Shown piece by piece: positions 14,784-23,272 of a stretch of 40,807 bases of DNA. The notes under the pieces are model-generated. The model did not search any database, had not been told where the DNA came from, and saw only the letters and a program-made list of their open reading frames with translations. The stretch is from contig JBFKMV010000023.1 of NCBI GenBank assembly GCA_041629655.1, positions 1 to 40,807 on the forward strand, written 5' to 3'. The position numbers were made by a program, and so were the translations under genes. The stretch's first letter is position 1; each line of letters opens with the position of its first letter. The stretch comes from JBFKMV01 sp041629655. Its GTDB lineage: Bacteria; Acidobacteriota; Polarisedimenticolia; Polarisedimenticolales; Polarisedimenticolaceae.

Positions 14784-16853
14784 TCAGCCCCGCAGCCCCA
14801 CGTGCAGGTCGCGGCGCAGCGCCTCGATCACCGCGGTCCGGTAACCCTCGGTCTCTTCGTCGCGCAACGTGCGCTCCTGCGGCGACAGGGTCAGCCGGAC
14901 GGTCAGGGAGACGCGGTCGGCGCCGAGCGGCTGCCCCTCGTAGCGGTCGATGACCTCGACCTCGACCGGGGCGGGGCAGGGGACGGCGCGAATCACGTCG
15001 CGCACCTCGGCGAACGTGCGCTCGCGGCCCAGGATCAGCGACAGGTCACGGGTCACCGCGGGTACCCGCGGCAACGGCCGGTACATCGCCGGCCGCGCCC
15101 GCTGCGCCACCAGCCGCTCCAGGTCGATCTCCGCCATCAGCAGGTCGCGGTCCAGGTCGTGCTTGGCGCGGAGCTCGGGATGCAGCGCGCCGCCCCAGGC
15201 GAGCTCCTCTCCGGACGGCAGCCGCCAGCTCGCCGCGCGACCGGGATGCAGGGCGGACGGGCCTTCGGCACGCCGCTCGGTCTCGAGTCCCGGCCGCAGG
15301 GTCTCGATCAACAGCTCGACGACCCCCGCCACGTCGTGCAGTCCGGCCTCGCGGGACGGCGCGCCCCAGTGCGGGGGGGCCGCGGTGCCCGACCAGACCA
15401 CGCCGGCGCGCAGACGCTCGTCGGGGAACTCGCCCTCGCCGCGGGGCAGGAACACGCGGCCGACCTCGTACAGGCGCACGTCCCCGGCTCCGCGCCGCAG
15501 GTTGTAGTCCGCGGACCGCACCAGTCCGGGCAGCAACGAGCGCCGCAGGTGCGACAACGGCTCTGCGATCGGGTTCTCGAGCGGCAGAGCCGGCCGGGCC
15601 GACTCCGCGACGAACCCGACGTCCTCGTCGGCGCCGATCATCGCGTAGTTGAACGCCTCGAGAAACCCCTGGTGGGCCAGCACGTCGCGCGCCCGCTCCT
15701 CGACGCTCAGCGACTCGCGGGCGGGCTGATCCTGGAGCGGCACCGCCGAGGCGCCGACCGTCGAGGGGATGCGCTCGTAGCCGAGGTGGCGGGCGACCTC
15801 CTCGACCAGGTCGGCCTCGCGCGTCAGGTCCACGCGCCAGCTCGGGATGCCGACGCGGAGCGTCCCGTCGGAGGCGGGGGCCACCTGGAGGCCGAGGGCC
15901 TCGAGGGCCGGGCCGATCTCCCCGGCCGCGGGCGCGTAGCCGAGCAGCGCGGCGATGCGGCCCGGCCGGAGGGTCAGCGCCGGGCGCACGACCGGCTCCG
16001 GGTACACGTCCACGATTCCGGGGGCGGGAGTCCCGCCGGCCAGCTCCGCCAGCAGCTTGACCGCCAGCTCCTGCGCCAGCGGCACCCCTTCCGGATCGAC
16101 GCCGCGCTCGAAGCGGTGGCTCGCATCGGTGGCGACGCCGAGCCGGCGCGCGGTGCGCCGGATCGAGGAGGGCTCGAAGTACGCCGCCTCGATCAGCACG
16201 TCCCGCGTCTCGCCGCCGATCTCGGTCTCGGCGCCTCCGATCACGCCGGCCAGCGCGATCGCGCGCTCGCGGTCGGCGATCACGAGCATCTCCGGCTCCA
16301 GCTTCCGCTCGACGCCGTCCAGCATTCTCAGCCGCTCGCCGTCGCGGGCGCGCCGGACCACGATCGCGGGACCGGGCACGCGGGCCAGGTCGAAGAAGTG
16401 GATCGGGTTGGCCAGCTCCAGCATCACCAGGTTCGACGCATCGACCACGTTGCTGACCGAGCGCAGCCCGCAGGCCTCGAGCCTGCGCACCACCCAGTCC
16501 GGCGACGGGCCGACGCGTACCCCGCGCACCACGCGCGCGCTGTAGCGCGGGCAGAGCACCGGATCCTCGATCTCGACCCGGACCCGGCCCTCGATCGAGT
16601 CGCCGCCAGGCGCCGGGGCCGGGGCGGGCGGCAGCAACGGGCGGCCGAACGCCGCCGCCAGCTCGCGGGCCACGCCGCGGTGCCCCAGGCAGTCGGGGCG
16701 GTTGGCCGGGATGTCGAGCTCGAGCGCGGTGTCCCCGGCGGACGGGATCACGGCGTCGACGGTCAGCCCGCGCGCGGTCAGCGCGTTGGCGACCTGCTCG
16801 GCGTCCTCCTCGAAGGAGCACAGCGCGCGCAGCCATTGGATCGAGGCCAGCAT
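14784..16853 (-). CDS. pheT: Phenylalanine-tRNA ligase beta subunit, short form without tRNA-binding insert
   Basis: The 689-residue protein pairs with PheS as an alpha2beta2 cytoplasmic enzyme charging tRNA-Phe. It has the B1 start (MLASIQWLRALCSFEED), then ELDIPANRPDCLGHRGVAREL, the B3/B4 editing region (VSNVVDASNLVMLELANPIH), B5 (PSWRVDLTREADLVEEVARH), the catalytic-like core and the C-terminal FDX-ACB anticodon-binding domain (VTRDLSLIL...QERTLRDEE). The usual EMAP-like tRNA-binding domain between residues about 38 and 150 of long PheT is missing: VDAVIP runs into the NRPDCLG region within about 20 residues. This explains the length of 689 against about 790-800. ATG 16853 has GGAG five bases upstream and lies 11 bases after pheS. 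Confidence 0.92.
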   Translation of the reverse strand: MLASIQWLRALCSFEEDAEQVANALTARGLTVDAVIPSAGDTALELDIPANRPDCLGHRGVARELAAAFGRPLLPPAPAPAPGGDSIEGRVRVEIEDPVLCPRYSARVVRGVRVGPSPDWVVRRLEACGLRSVSNVVDASNLVMLELANPIHFFDLARVPGPAIVVRRARDGERLRMLDGVERKLEPEMLVIADRERAIALAGVIGGAETEIGGETRDVLIEAAYFEPSSIRRTARRLGVATDASHRFERGVDPEGVPLAQELAVKLLAELAGGTPAPGIVDVYPEPVVRPALTLRPGRIAALLGYAPAAGEIGPALEALGLQVAPASDGTLRVGIPSWRVDLTREADLVEEVARHLGYERIPSTVGASAVPLQDQPARESLSVEERARDVLAHQGFLEAFNYAMIGADEDVGFVAESARPALPLENPIAEPLSHLRRSLLPGLVRSADYNLRRGAGDVRLYEVGRVFLPRGEGEFPDERLRAGVVWSGTAAPPHWGAPSREAGLHDVAGVVELLIETLRPGLETERRAEGPSALHPGRAASWRLPSGEELAWGGALHPELRAKHDLDRDLLMAEIDLERLVAQRARPAMYRPLPRVPAVTRDLSLILGRERTFAEVRDVIRAVPCPAPVEVEVIDRYEGQPLGADRVSLTVRLTLSPQERTLRDEETEGYRTAVIEALRRDLHVGLRG

Positions 16854-16864
16854 CCGAGCTCCGC

Positions 16865-17887
16865 CTACGCCGGGAACTGGCGCAGGAAACGCACGTCGTT
16901 TTCCATCAGCAACCGCAGGTCGTCGATGCCGTGGCGCATCATCGCGATGCGGTCGATGCCGAGTCCGAACGCGAAGCCCGTATAGCGCTCGGGGTCGATG
17001 CCGACCGCCTCGAACACCGCGGGATGGACCATGCCCGCGCCGCCCAGCTCGATCCAGCCGGTGTCCTTGCAGACGCGGCAGCCGTTGCGCTCGCAGGGGC
17101 ACGAGATGTCGTACTCGCAGCCGGGCTCGACGAACGGGAAATACCCCGGGCGGAGGCGCGTCACGACTCGCTCGCCGTAGAAGCGCTTCCACAGCACGTC
17201 CATCGTGCCCTTGAGGTCGGCCATCGAGATGCCCTCGTCGACGACCAGCGCCTCGAGCTGGTGGAACATCGGCAGGTGGGTCGCGTCGTAGTCGCGGCGG
17301 TACACGCGGCCGGGGCAGACCATGCGGATCGGCGGCGGACGTCCCTCCATGGTCCGGATCTGCACCGGCGAGGTGTGGGTCCGCAGCATCAGGCCGCCCT
17401 CGACGTAGAACGTGTCCTGGGCGTCGCGGGCCGGGTGGTCGGGGGGCAGGTTCAGGGCCTGGAAGTTGTGGAAGTCGTCCTCGACCTCCGGGCCGCTCTC
17501 GACCGTGTAGCCCAGCTCGCGGAAGATCTGCTCCAGCTCGCGGCGCGTCTGGGTCACCGGATGCAGCGAGCCCCGCCAGGGGAGGCGCGGCGGCAGGCTG
17601 ACGTCCTCGCGCGACCCCGCGACCTCGCGCGCGTGGGATTCGCGCTCGGCCAATTGCGCGGCCGCGGCCAGCCGCTCCTGGATCCGCGACTTGAGGGCGT
17701 TGATCGCCTTGCCCGCGGCGGGGCGCTCGTCCGCCGACAGCTTGCCGAGCTGCTTGGACAACCCGGTCAGCTCGCCCTTGCGGCCGAGAAACCGCACCCG
17801 GACCGCCTCGACGCCGGCCGGCTCGCCGCCGGCCGCGTCGAGCGCCGCGGTGAACTCCCGCTCGATCCTCTCCAGCGCCTCGCGCAC
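16865..17887 (-). CDS. pheS: Phenylalanine-tRNA ligase alpha subunit
   Basis: The protein is 340 residues. The N-terminal coiled coil is followed by the class II catalytic core: HPVTQTRRELEQIF, GPEVEDDFHNFQALN (motif 1 area), RTHTSPVQIRTM, RVYRRDYDATHLPMFHQLE (motif 2) and the GFAFGLGIDRIAMMRHGI motif 3. It makes Phe-AMP and transfers Phe to tRNA together with PheT. I chose GTG 17887: it begins 8 bases after the rplT stop and gives the normal length, while the longer open frame upstream is antisense-free overlap with rplT and shows no similarity. The ribosome site is weak, so coupling to rplT is likely. Confidence 0.93.
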   Translation of the reverse strand: MREALERIEREFTAALDAAGGEPAGVEAVRVRFLGRKGELTGLSKQLGKLSADERPAAGKAINALKSRIQERLAAAAQLAERESHAREVAGSREDVSLPPRLPWRGSLHPVTQTRRELEQIFRELGYTVESGPEVEDDFHNFQALNLPPDHPARDAQDTFYVEGGLMLRTHTSPVQIRTMEGRPPPIRMVCPGRVYRRDYDATHLPMFHQLEALVVDEGISMADLKGTMDVLWKRFYGERVVTRLRPGYFPFVEPGCEYDISCPCERNGCRVCKDTGWIELGGAGMVHPAVFEAVGIDPERYTGFAFGLGIDRIAMMRHGIDDLRLLMENDVRFLRQFPA

Positions 17888-17895
17888 CGTCCGCT

Positions 17896-18258
17896 CTACG
17901 CGGAGGCGGCAGCCTGGCGAGCGGCCTCGACGACCTGCCCGAAGGCCCCCGGGTCCTTGACGGCCAGGTCCGCGAGGATCTTGCGGTCGAGGTCGACCCC
18001 GGCCAGCTTCAGGCCGTGGATCAGCTTGGAGTAGGTCATGTCGTGCTGGCGCGCGGCGGCGTTGATGCGGATGATCCACAGCCGGCGGAAATCGCGCTTA
18101 CGCGCCCGGCGGTCGCGGAAGGCGAAGGCCAGCGAGCGCTCGACCTGCTGCTTGGCGATGCGGTAGAGCTTCGACTTGGCCAGGTAGTAGCCCTTGGCCC
18201 GGCGAAGCACCTTCTTGCGTTTCAGGCGTCGTTTGTTGCCACGCTTGACTCTCGGCAT
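17896..18258 (-). CDS. rplT: 50S ribosomal protein L20
   Basis: The protein is 120 residues. MPRVKRGNKRRLKRKKVLRRAKGYYLAKSK is the basic N-terminal rRNA-binding extension, and the C-terminal globular part (WIIRINAAARQHDMTYSKLIHGLKLAGVDLDRKILADLA in pieces) is conserved. ATG 18258 follows AAGGAG by 6 bases. Elsewhere L20 represses its own operon. No obvious pseudoknot operator was identified in the 73-base gap to rpmI. Confidence 0.96.
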   Translation of the reverse strand: MPRVKRGNKRRLKRKKVLRRAKGYYLAKSKLYRIAKQQVERSLAFAFRDRRARKRDFRRLWIIRINAAARQHDMTYSKLIHGLKLAGVDLDRKILADLAVKDPGAFGQVVEAARQAAASA

Positions 18259-18331
18259 CGTGAACTCCTTGCCGGCGCGCCTTCCGGCCCGCACGGCGAA
18301 AGCGCCCCGGGGCGCCTTGCTTGCTGTTCGT

Positions 18332-18535
18332 TCAGTCCCTGCCGTACGGCAGCATGCGCTCGAGCCTTTTCTGGTCCGCCGGCGAGACCAGCGTCGGCGT
18401 GTCCAGCTTGCGCTTGCGCTTGGTCGTCTTGTCGGCCAGCAGGTGGCCCTTGTAGGCCTTGGAGCGCTTGAACTTCCCGCTCGCGGTGGACTTGAAGCGT
18501 TTGGCCGCTCCGCGATGGGTCTTCATCTTCGGCAT
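18332..18535 (-). CDS. rpmI: 50S ribosomal protein L35
   Basis: The protein is 67 residues. MPKMKTHRGAAKRFKSTASG is the diagnostic start, and the tail HLLADKTTKRKRKLDTPTLV is typical. ATG 18535 is preceded by AGGAG at 6-7 bases. It lies directly after thrS; infC, usually between them, is not here. Confidence 0.96.
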   Translation of the reverse strand: MPKMKTHRGAAKRFKSTASGKFKRSKAYKGHLLADKTTKRKRKLDTPTLVSPADQKRLERMLPYGRD

Positions 18536-18569
18536 CGTGGTCTCCTGCGATCGCCCGGACGCTCGCGCC

Positions 18570-20498
18570 TCAGGGCTCGTTGCGTTTTTCCTCGACCAGC
18601 TTGACCGCGCGCTCGACGAACTCCGCCAGCGGCAGCGCGCCCTGGTCGCCCTCGCGGCGGGACCGCACCGCCACCGTGCCGGCCTCGGCCTCACGGTCTC
18701 CCACCACCAGCATGTACGGAACCTTGCCCACCTGGGCCTCGCGGATCTTCGCACCGATCTTCGAATTGCGCTCGTCGACCTCGGCGACCAGCCCGGCCCG
18801 GCGCAGCTCGGCGGCGACGTCCCGGGCGTATTCGTTGGCCCGCTCGGTGATCGGCAGCACCCGCACCTGTTCGGGGGCCAGCCACAGCGGGAATGCCCCG
18901 CCGACGTGCTCGATCAGGATCCCGAAGAAGCGCTCCAGCGAGCCCAGCATCGCGCGGTGGATCATCACCGGCCGCTGCTCGTTGTCGTCGCGGTCGATGT
19001 AGCGCAGGTCGAACCGCTCCGGCAGCACGTAGTCGAGCTGGCACGTGCCGAGCTGGTGCTCGCGCGACAGCGCGTCCTTGACGATGAAATCGATCTTGGG
19101 CCCGTAGAACGCGCCCTCGCCCGCGGCGACCGTGTAGGGCTGCCCGGTCCCGTCGAGCGCCGCGCGCAAGTCGGCCTCGGCGCGGTCCCACAGCGCATCG
19201 TCGCCCGCGCGGTCCTCGGGGCGGGTCGACAGCACGATCTGGACCTCGAACCCGAACAACCGGTACGACTCCAGGATCATCCCGACCACGCCCGCCACCT
19301 CGGCCTCGACCTGCTCCGGCGTGCAGAAGATGTGGGCGTCGTCCTGCGCGAACGAGCGCACGCGCGTCAGGCCCGCGGTGACGCCGGAAAGCTCGTACCG
19401 GTGCAGCCGGCCGAAGTCCGCCATGCGCATCGGCAGCTCACGATACGAGTGCCGGCCCTCGCCGAACATCAGGCAGTGCGAGGGACAGTTCATCGGCTTG
19501 ACCGCGTACTCGCGCTCGTCGACGTGCGTGAAGTACATGTTGTCGCGGTAATGCTCGTAGTGCCCGGAGCGTTTCCACAACGAGGCCTCGAAGATCTGGG
19601 GCGTGATCACCTCGTCGTACCCGTAGCGGCGGTACAGTCCGCGGACGTAGTCCACGAGTCGGTTGTACACGGCGGCGCCGCGCGGGTGGAAGAACGGGCT
19701 GGCCGGCGCCTCGGGGTGGAACGAGAACAGGCTCAGCTCGCGGCCCAGCCGCCGATGGTCGCGCCGGCGCGCCTCCTCGATCAGCTCGAGGTGCCGTTCG
19801 AGCTCCTGGCGCGAGAAGAACGCCGTGCCGTAGATGCGTTGCAGCATCTTGTTGCGCTCGCTGCCGAGCCAGTAGGCGCCGGCGACCGAGAGCAGCTTGA
19901 ACGCGCCCAACCGCCCGGTGGACCGCACGTGCGGCCCGAGGCAGAAGTCGGTCCACTCGCCCTGGCGGTAGATCGAGACCGTCTCGCCGCCCTTGGTGCG
20001 CGCGAAGTAGATCTTGTAGGGCTCGCCTTCCTGCTCGAAGAAGCGGATCGCCTCGTCCCGCGGGAGCTCCTGCCGCTCGATCGGCAGGTCGCGGGCGATG
20101 ATCTCGGCCACGCGCCGCTCGATCGCCTCGAGGTCGGCCTCGCTGAAGGCCTCGTCGCGGTCGAAGTCGTAGTAGAAGCCGTTGTCGATCACCGGCCCCT
20201 GGCCGATCCGGGTCCCGGGAAACAGCTCCTGCACGGCCTGGGCGGTGGCGTGGGCCGTGGAGTGCCGCAGGACGTGCAGGGCCTCCGGGTCGTCCGCGGT
20301 CAGCAGCTCGAGCCGCACGTCGCCCGGGAGCGGACGCGCCAGGTCCCACAGCTCGCCGTCGACCCGGGCCACCACGGCGTCCCTGGCCAGACGCCTGCCG
20401 CTCCCGGCGGCGACGTCCAGGGGGGTGGTGCCGCGATCGACCTCGCGGGTGCTGCCGTCGGGCAGCGTGACGGTCAGCGTGGCTAACGACTCCGACAT
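18570..20498 (-). CDS. thrS: Threonine-tRNA ligase
   Basis: The protein is 642 residues, the usual full length. Residues 1-65 are a TGS domain. The N2 editing domain has the HSTAHA motif (His79, His83) and a later zinc-like site. The catalytic core follows with motif regions KPMNCPSHCLMF (zinc Cys), RLHRYELSGVTAGLTRVRSFAQDDAHIF and HRAMLGSLERFFGILIEH, and then the anticodon-binding domain (VRVLPITERANEYA...VVGDREAEAGTVAVR). It charges tRNA-Thr and clears mis-charged Ser. It lies 82 bases downstream of tRNA-Val on the same strand and is probably in the same transcript from the promoter at 20711-20739. No T-box is apparent. Confidence 0.96.
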   Translation of the reverse strand: MSESLATLTVTLPDGSTREVDRGTTPLDVAAGSGRRLARDAVVARVDGELWDLARPLPGDVRLELLTADDPEALHVLRHSTAHATAQAVQELFPGTRIGQGPVIDNGFYYDFDRDEAFSEADLEAIERRVAEIIARDLPIERQELPRDEAIRFFEQEGEPYKIYFARTKGGETVSIYRQGEWTDFCLGPHVRSTGRLGAFKLLSVAGAYWLGSERNKMLQRIYGTAFFSRQELERHLELIEEARRRDHRRLGRELSLFSFHPEAPASPFFHPRGAAVYNRLVDYVRGLYRRYGYDEVITPQIFEASLWKRSGHYEHYRDNMYFTHVDEREYAVKPMNCPSHCLMFGEGRHSYRELPMRMADFGRLHRYELSGVTAGLTRVRSFAQDDAHIFCTPEQVEAEVAGVVGMILESYRLFGFEVQIVLSTRPEDRAGDDALWDRAEADLRAALDGTGQPYTVAAGEGAFYGPKIDFIVKDALSREHQLGTCQLDYVLPERFDLRYIDRDDNEQRPVMIHRAMLGSLERFFGILIEHVGGAFPLWLAPEQVRVLPITERANEYARDVAAELRRAGLVAEVDERNSKIGAKIREAQVGKVPYMLVVGDREAEAGTVAVRSRREGDQGALPLAEFVERAVKLVEEKRNEP

Positions 20499-20580
20499 CT
20501 CTCGCGGTCCCTCGAGCGGCGCGGCGGGCGGCCCGGGGCCCGGCGAGCCAGCGCTCCCGAGGCCGGATACACGACCGCCT

Positions 20581-20655
20581 TGGTAGGCGCGGGCGGTTTC
20601 GAACCGCCGACCTCTACCGTGTCAAGGTAGCGCTCTCCCACTGAGCTACGCGCCT
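20581..20655 (-). tRNA. tRNA-Val (anticodon GAC)
   Basis: Acceptor AGGCGCG pairs perfectly with CGCGCCT. The D-arm is GCTCAGTGGGAGAGC and the anticodon arm is CTACC-TTGACAC-GGTAG with GAC (decodes GTC/GTT). The T-arm is GGCGG-TTCGAAA-CCGCC, the discriminator is A, and the CCA is encoded. Confidence 0.95.
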
Positions 20656-20710
20656 GAACCGGACCCGTCGCACGGGAGTCGAACCGTCCCACGGCCATCG
20701 GGGCCAGCGG

Positions 20711-20739
20711 AAAGTAGCACAGGCCCCAAAGGGTGTCAA
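20711..20739 (-). promoter_or_regulatory. Sigma70 promoter of tRNA-Val / thrS
   Basis: A consensus TTGACA (20739-20734), a 17-base spacer and TACTTT (20716-20711) stand on the minus strand, with a start near 20704. The 5' leader before the tRNA would be about 48 bases and contains an imperfect GACCCGT/ACGGG(A)GTC stem. Confidence 0.65.
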
Positions 20740-20785
20740 CGAAGAGGCTTACGGCCGCAAGTCGTTGATGACGCGGAGCATGCTG

Positions 20786-20814
20786 TTGATTCCGCGGGGT
20801 GCTTTCGCTACCAT
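20786..20814 (+). promoter_or_regulatory. Promoter of the aroF operon
   Basis: TTGATT (20786-20791), a 17-base spacer and TACCAT (20809-20814) predict a start near 20821. This rules against the more upstream ATG at 20765 as the aroF start and leaves a leader of about 82 bases. The promoter is divergent from the tRNA-Val promoter 47 bases away. Confidence 0.55.
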
Positions 20815-20854
20815 CGGCAGCCGCGTCCGGGGGGTCGTGCGCCCGGGAGTTCCG

Positions 20855-20868
20855 TCCGGCGCGCCGGA
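20855..20868 (+). promoter_or_regulatory. Perfect palindrome in the aroF leader
   Basis: TCCGGCGCGCCGGA is a 14-bp perfect inverted repeat about 35 bases below the predicted transcription start and 35 bases before the start codon. It could be a repressor site or an RNA hairpin; in GC-rich DNA chance is also possible. Confidence 0.3.
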
Positions 20869-20902
20869 GTGCATTGGTTTCCGAAATGGGGACACCCACG
20901 AC

Positions 20903-21931
20903 ATGCTGGTGCTGATGAGCCGCGGCGTTGGACGGGACGACGTCCGCCGCGTGGTGGAGCTGTTGCAGCAGCGCGGGCTCGAGGCGGAGCCGGTCGACCT
21001 CGGCGAGCGCGCGGCGATCCGGATCGTCGCGGCAGCCGGGGGTCCGCCCGATCCGGGCACGATCGCCGGGCTTCCGGGCGTGGAGCGGGTGATTCCCCTG
21101 GGGCGCCCGTTCGGACGGGTCGAGCGCCGCCGTCGGCTGCCGGACACGGTGGTGCGGGTCGGACCGGTCGCGATCGGCAGCGGCGAGCCGGTGCTGATCG
21201 CCGGCCCCTGTGCGGTCGAGACCGAGCAGCAGCTGCTGACCGCGGCGCGGCAGGTGCGCCGGGCCGGCGCGCGGCTGCTGCGCGGGGGCGCGTTCAAGCC
21301 CCGGACCAGCCCCTACACGTTCCAGGGACTGGGCGAGCCGGGTCTGCGCCTGCTGGCCCGGGCGCGCGAGGAGACCGGGCTGCCGGTGGTGACCGAGGCC
21401 GTGGACGAGCGCTCGCTGGAGCTGGTCGAGCGCCATGCCGACATGGTCCAGATCGGGGCGCGCAACATGCAGAACTTCGAGCTGCTGCGCCGCGTGGGCC
21501 GCAGCGCCCTGCCGGTGCTGCTCAAGCGCGGCATGTCGGCCTCGCTGGAGGAGCTGCTGCTCGCGGCGGAGTACGTGGTCAGCGAGGGCAACCCGCGCGT
21601 GGTGCTGTGCGAGCGCGGGGTGCGCGGCTTCGGGGCCCACGCGCGGTACACGCTGGATCTCAGCATCGTCCCGGCGATTCGCGAGAGCTCGCACCTGCCG
21701 GTGATCGTCGACCCGTCCCACGCCACGGGCAAGCGCGCCTTCGTCGCGCCGCTGGCCCGCGCGGCGCTGGCTGCCGGTGCCGACGGCGTGATGATCGAGA
21801 CGCACCCCGACCCGCAGCAGGCGCTGTGCGACGGACACCAGGCGCTCGACCCGGACGAGTTCGCCGCGCTGGCCGCCGAGCTGCGAGCGTTGGCGGCGCA
21901 CCTGTCCGCGCGACCGGAGACCGTGACGTGA
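20903..21931 (+). CDS. aroF: 3-deoxy-7-phosphoheptulonate synthase (DAHP synthase, type I-beta)
   Basis: The protein is 342 residues. It joins phosphoenolpyruvate and erythrose 4-phosphate, the first step of the shikimate pathway. Residues 1-70 (MLVLMSRGVGRDDVRRVVE onward) are the ferredoxin-like domain typical of AroF/AroG of Bacillus and Thermotoga type, often a feedback-inhibition domain. The TIM barrel follows with IAGPCAVET, LRGGAFKPRTSPYTFQG, QIGARNMQNFELL, LLKRGM, LCERGVRGF, VDPSHATGKR and IETHPDPQQALCDG. These supply the substrate and metal ligands (Cys, His, Glu, Asp). ATG 20903 matches the family N-terminus. Its stop overlaps the next gene as GTGA. Confidence 0.94.
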   Translation: MLVLMSRGVGRDDVRRVVELLQQRGLEAEPVDLGERAAIRIVAAAGGPPDPGTIAGLPGVERVIPLGRPFGRVERRRRLPDTVVRVGPVAIGSGEPVLIAGPCAVETEQQLLTAARQVRRAGARLLRGGAFKPRTSPYTFQGLGEPGLRLLARAREETGLPVVTEAVDERSLELVERHADMVQIGARNMQNFELLRRVGRSALPVLLKRGMSASLEELLLAAEYVVSEGNPRVVLCERGVRGFGAHARYTLDLSIVPAIRESSHLPVIVDPSHATGKRAFVAPLARAALAAGADGVMIETHPDPQQALCDGHQALDPDEFAALAAELRALAAHLSARPETVT

Positions 21932-22110
21932 TCCGGCTCGAGTACGATCTCGAGCCGCTGGTGACCCTGGCGACGAAGCAGCGGGTGTTCCCCCGGGCAC
22001 TCCGCGAGAACTGGTGGATCGTGTTCGAGCACGACGCACGGCAACCGCTCGGACGGCTCGAGGAGCACGAGGGTCGGTTGCGTGCCCGTCCGCTCGAGGT
22101 GGAGGCCTAG
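21928..22110 (+). CDS. Small conserved-looking protein of unknown function (60 residues)
   Basis: This reading frame starts at GTG 21928, overlapping the aroF stop by 4 bases (GTGA), with GGAG 8 bases upstream. It ends 4 bases before the carA start. The sequence begins MIRLEYDLEPLVTLATKQRV and contains FPRALRENWWIVFEHDARQP followed by a basic C-terminus. Tight packing on both sides and codon bias like its neighbours support a real gene. I do not recognise the family. It has no signal peptide or membrane segment. Confidence 0.7.
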   Translation: MIRLEYDLEPLVTLATKQRVFPRALRENWWIVFEHDARQPLGRLEEHEGRLRARPLEVEA

Positions 22111-22114
22111 CGGA

Positions 22115-23272
22115 GTGGAAGCGATTCTGGCACTCGAGGACGGCCGGGTGTTCCGCGGGCGCTCGCAGGGCGCCGCGGGCGAGGTGACCGGCGAGGTCGT
22201 GTTCAACACGGCGATGACCGGTTACCAGGAGGTCCTGACCGACCCCTCGTACCACGGGCAGATCGTCGTGATGACCTGTCCGCACATCGGCAACTACGGG
22301 ACCAACGCCCTGGACCACGAATCGGTCCGCCCGCAGCTGGCGGGCTTCGTCGTGCGGGAGCTGGCGCGTTACACGTCCAACTGGCGGGCCACGCAGGGTC
22401 TGCAGGACTATCTCAAGCGTTACGACGTTCCGTGCATCACCGAGGTCGACACCAGGGCGATCACCCGGCACATCCGCACGCGCGGCGCGCTGCGTGGCGT
22501 GTTGAGCACGCTCGACCGCGACCCGTCGTCGCTGGTCGGCAAGGCCGAGCAGGCGCCGCGGCTCGAGGATGCGGACCTGGTGGCCGAGGTGAGCTGCCGG
22601 GAGCGCTACGCCTGGACCGAGCCGCGCGATGCGCGCTGGGCCGGCGCTGCGGCTGCGGCGCCGGTCGGGGAGCGCCCGCATTGCGTGGCGCTCGACTTCG
22701 GCGCCAAGCGCAACATCCTGCGGCTGCTGCGCGAGACCGGTTTCGAGGTGACGGTGGTTCCCGCGACGACCTCGGCCGAGGCGCTGCTGGCGCTGCGACC
22801 CGACGCGGTGTTCCTGTCCAACGGCCCGGGCGATCCGGCCGTGGTGCGCTACGCGGTGGAGTCGGTGAGCCGGCTGATCGGTCGCGTGCCGGTGTTCGGC
22901 ATCTGCCTCGGTCACCAGATCGCGGCGCTGGCGCTCGGGGCGCGCACCTTCAAGCTCAAGTTCGGCCATCACGGGGCCAACCACCCGGTGAAGGACCTGC
23001 GCACCGGCCGCGTCGCCGTGACCTCGCAGAACCATGGCTACGCGGTGGACCCGGACTCGCTGCCCGAGGGCGCCGAGGTCACCCATCTCAACCTCAACGA
23101 CGGCACCTGCGAGGGCTTCGTGCATCGCGGGTCCCGGTTGATGGCGGTCCAGCACCATCCGGAGTCGTCTCCGGGACCTCACGACGCGCTGGAGCTGTTC
23201 CGTGAGTTCCGAGAGCTGGTTGCCGCCTCGAGCGCCACCCCGGCCGCCGGGGAGCGGAAGGATCGCCCATGA
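22115..23272 (+). CDS. carA: Carbamoyl phosphate synthase small subunit (glutaminase)
   Basis: The protein is 385 residues. The N-terminal CPSase_sm domain (VEAILALEDGRVFRGRSQGA, FNTAMTGYQEVLTDPSY) is followed by a class I glutamine amidotransferase with nucleophile Cys264 in FGICLGHQ and the His-Glu pair in VQHHPES. It frees ammonia from glutamine for CarB in arginine and pyrimidine synthesis. GTG 22115 has GGAGG 9 bases upstream. carB is not adjacent, unlike many genomes. The 3' end overlaps the next gene as ATGA. Confidence 0.95.
   Translation: MEAILALEDGRVFRGRSQGAAGEVTGEVVFNTAMTGYQEVLTDPSYHGQIVVMTCPHIGNYGTNALDHESVRPQLAGFVVRELARYTSNWRATQGLQDYLKRYDVPCITEVDTRAITRHIRTRGALRGVLSTLDRDPSSLVGKAEQAPRLEDADLVAEVSCRERYAWTEPRDARWAGAAAAAPVGERPHCVALDFGAKRNILRLLRETGFEVTVVPATTSAEALLALRPDAVFLSNGPGDPAVVRYAVESVSRLIGRVPVFGICLGHQIAALALGARTFKLKFGHHGANHPVKDLRTGRVAVTSQNHGYAVDPDSLPEGAEVTHLNLNDGTCEGFVHRGSRLMAVQHHPESSPGPHDALELFREFRELVAASSATPAAGERKDRP

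Noticed and set aside
20656..20690. T-arm-like GGTTCGACTCCC sequence before tRNA-Val
   Set aside because: The stem does not pair as a 5-bp T-arm and no other tRNA parts are present. It is most likely leader structure or chance.
20483..23182. Minus-strand open frame of 899 codons
   Set aside because: It is antisense to aroF and carA and crosses tRNA-Val. There is no recognisable domain.
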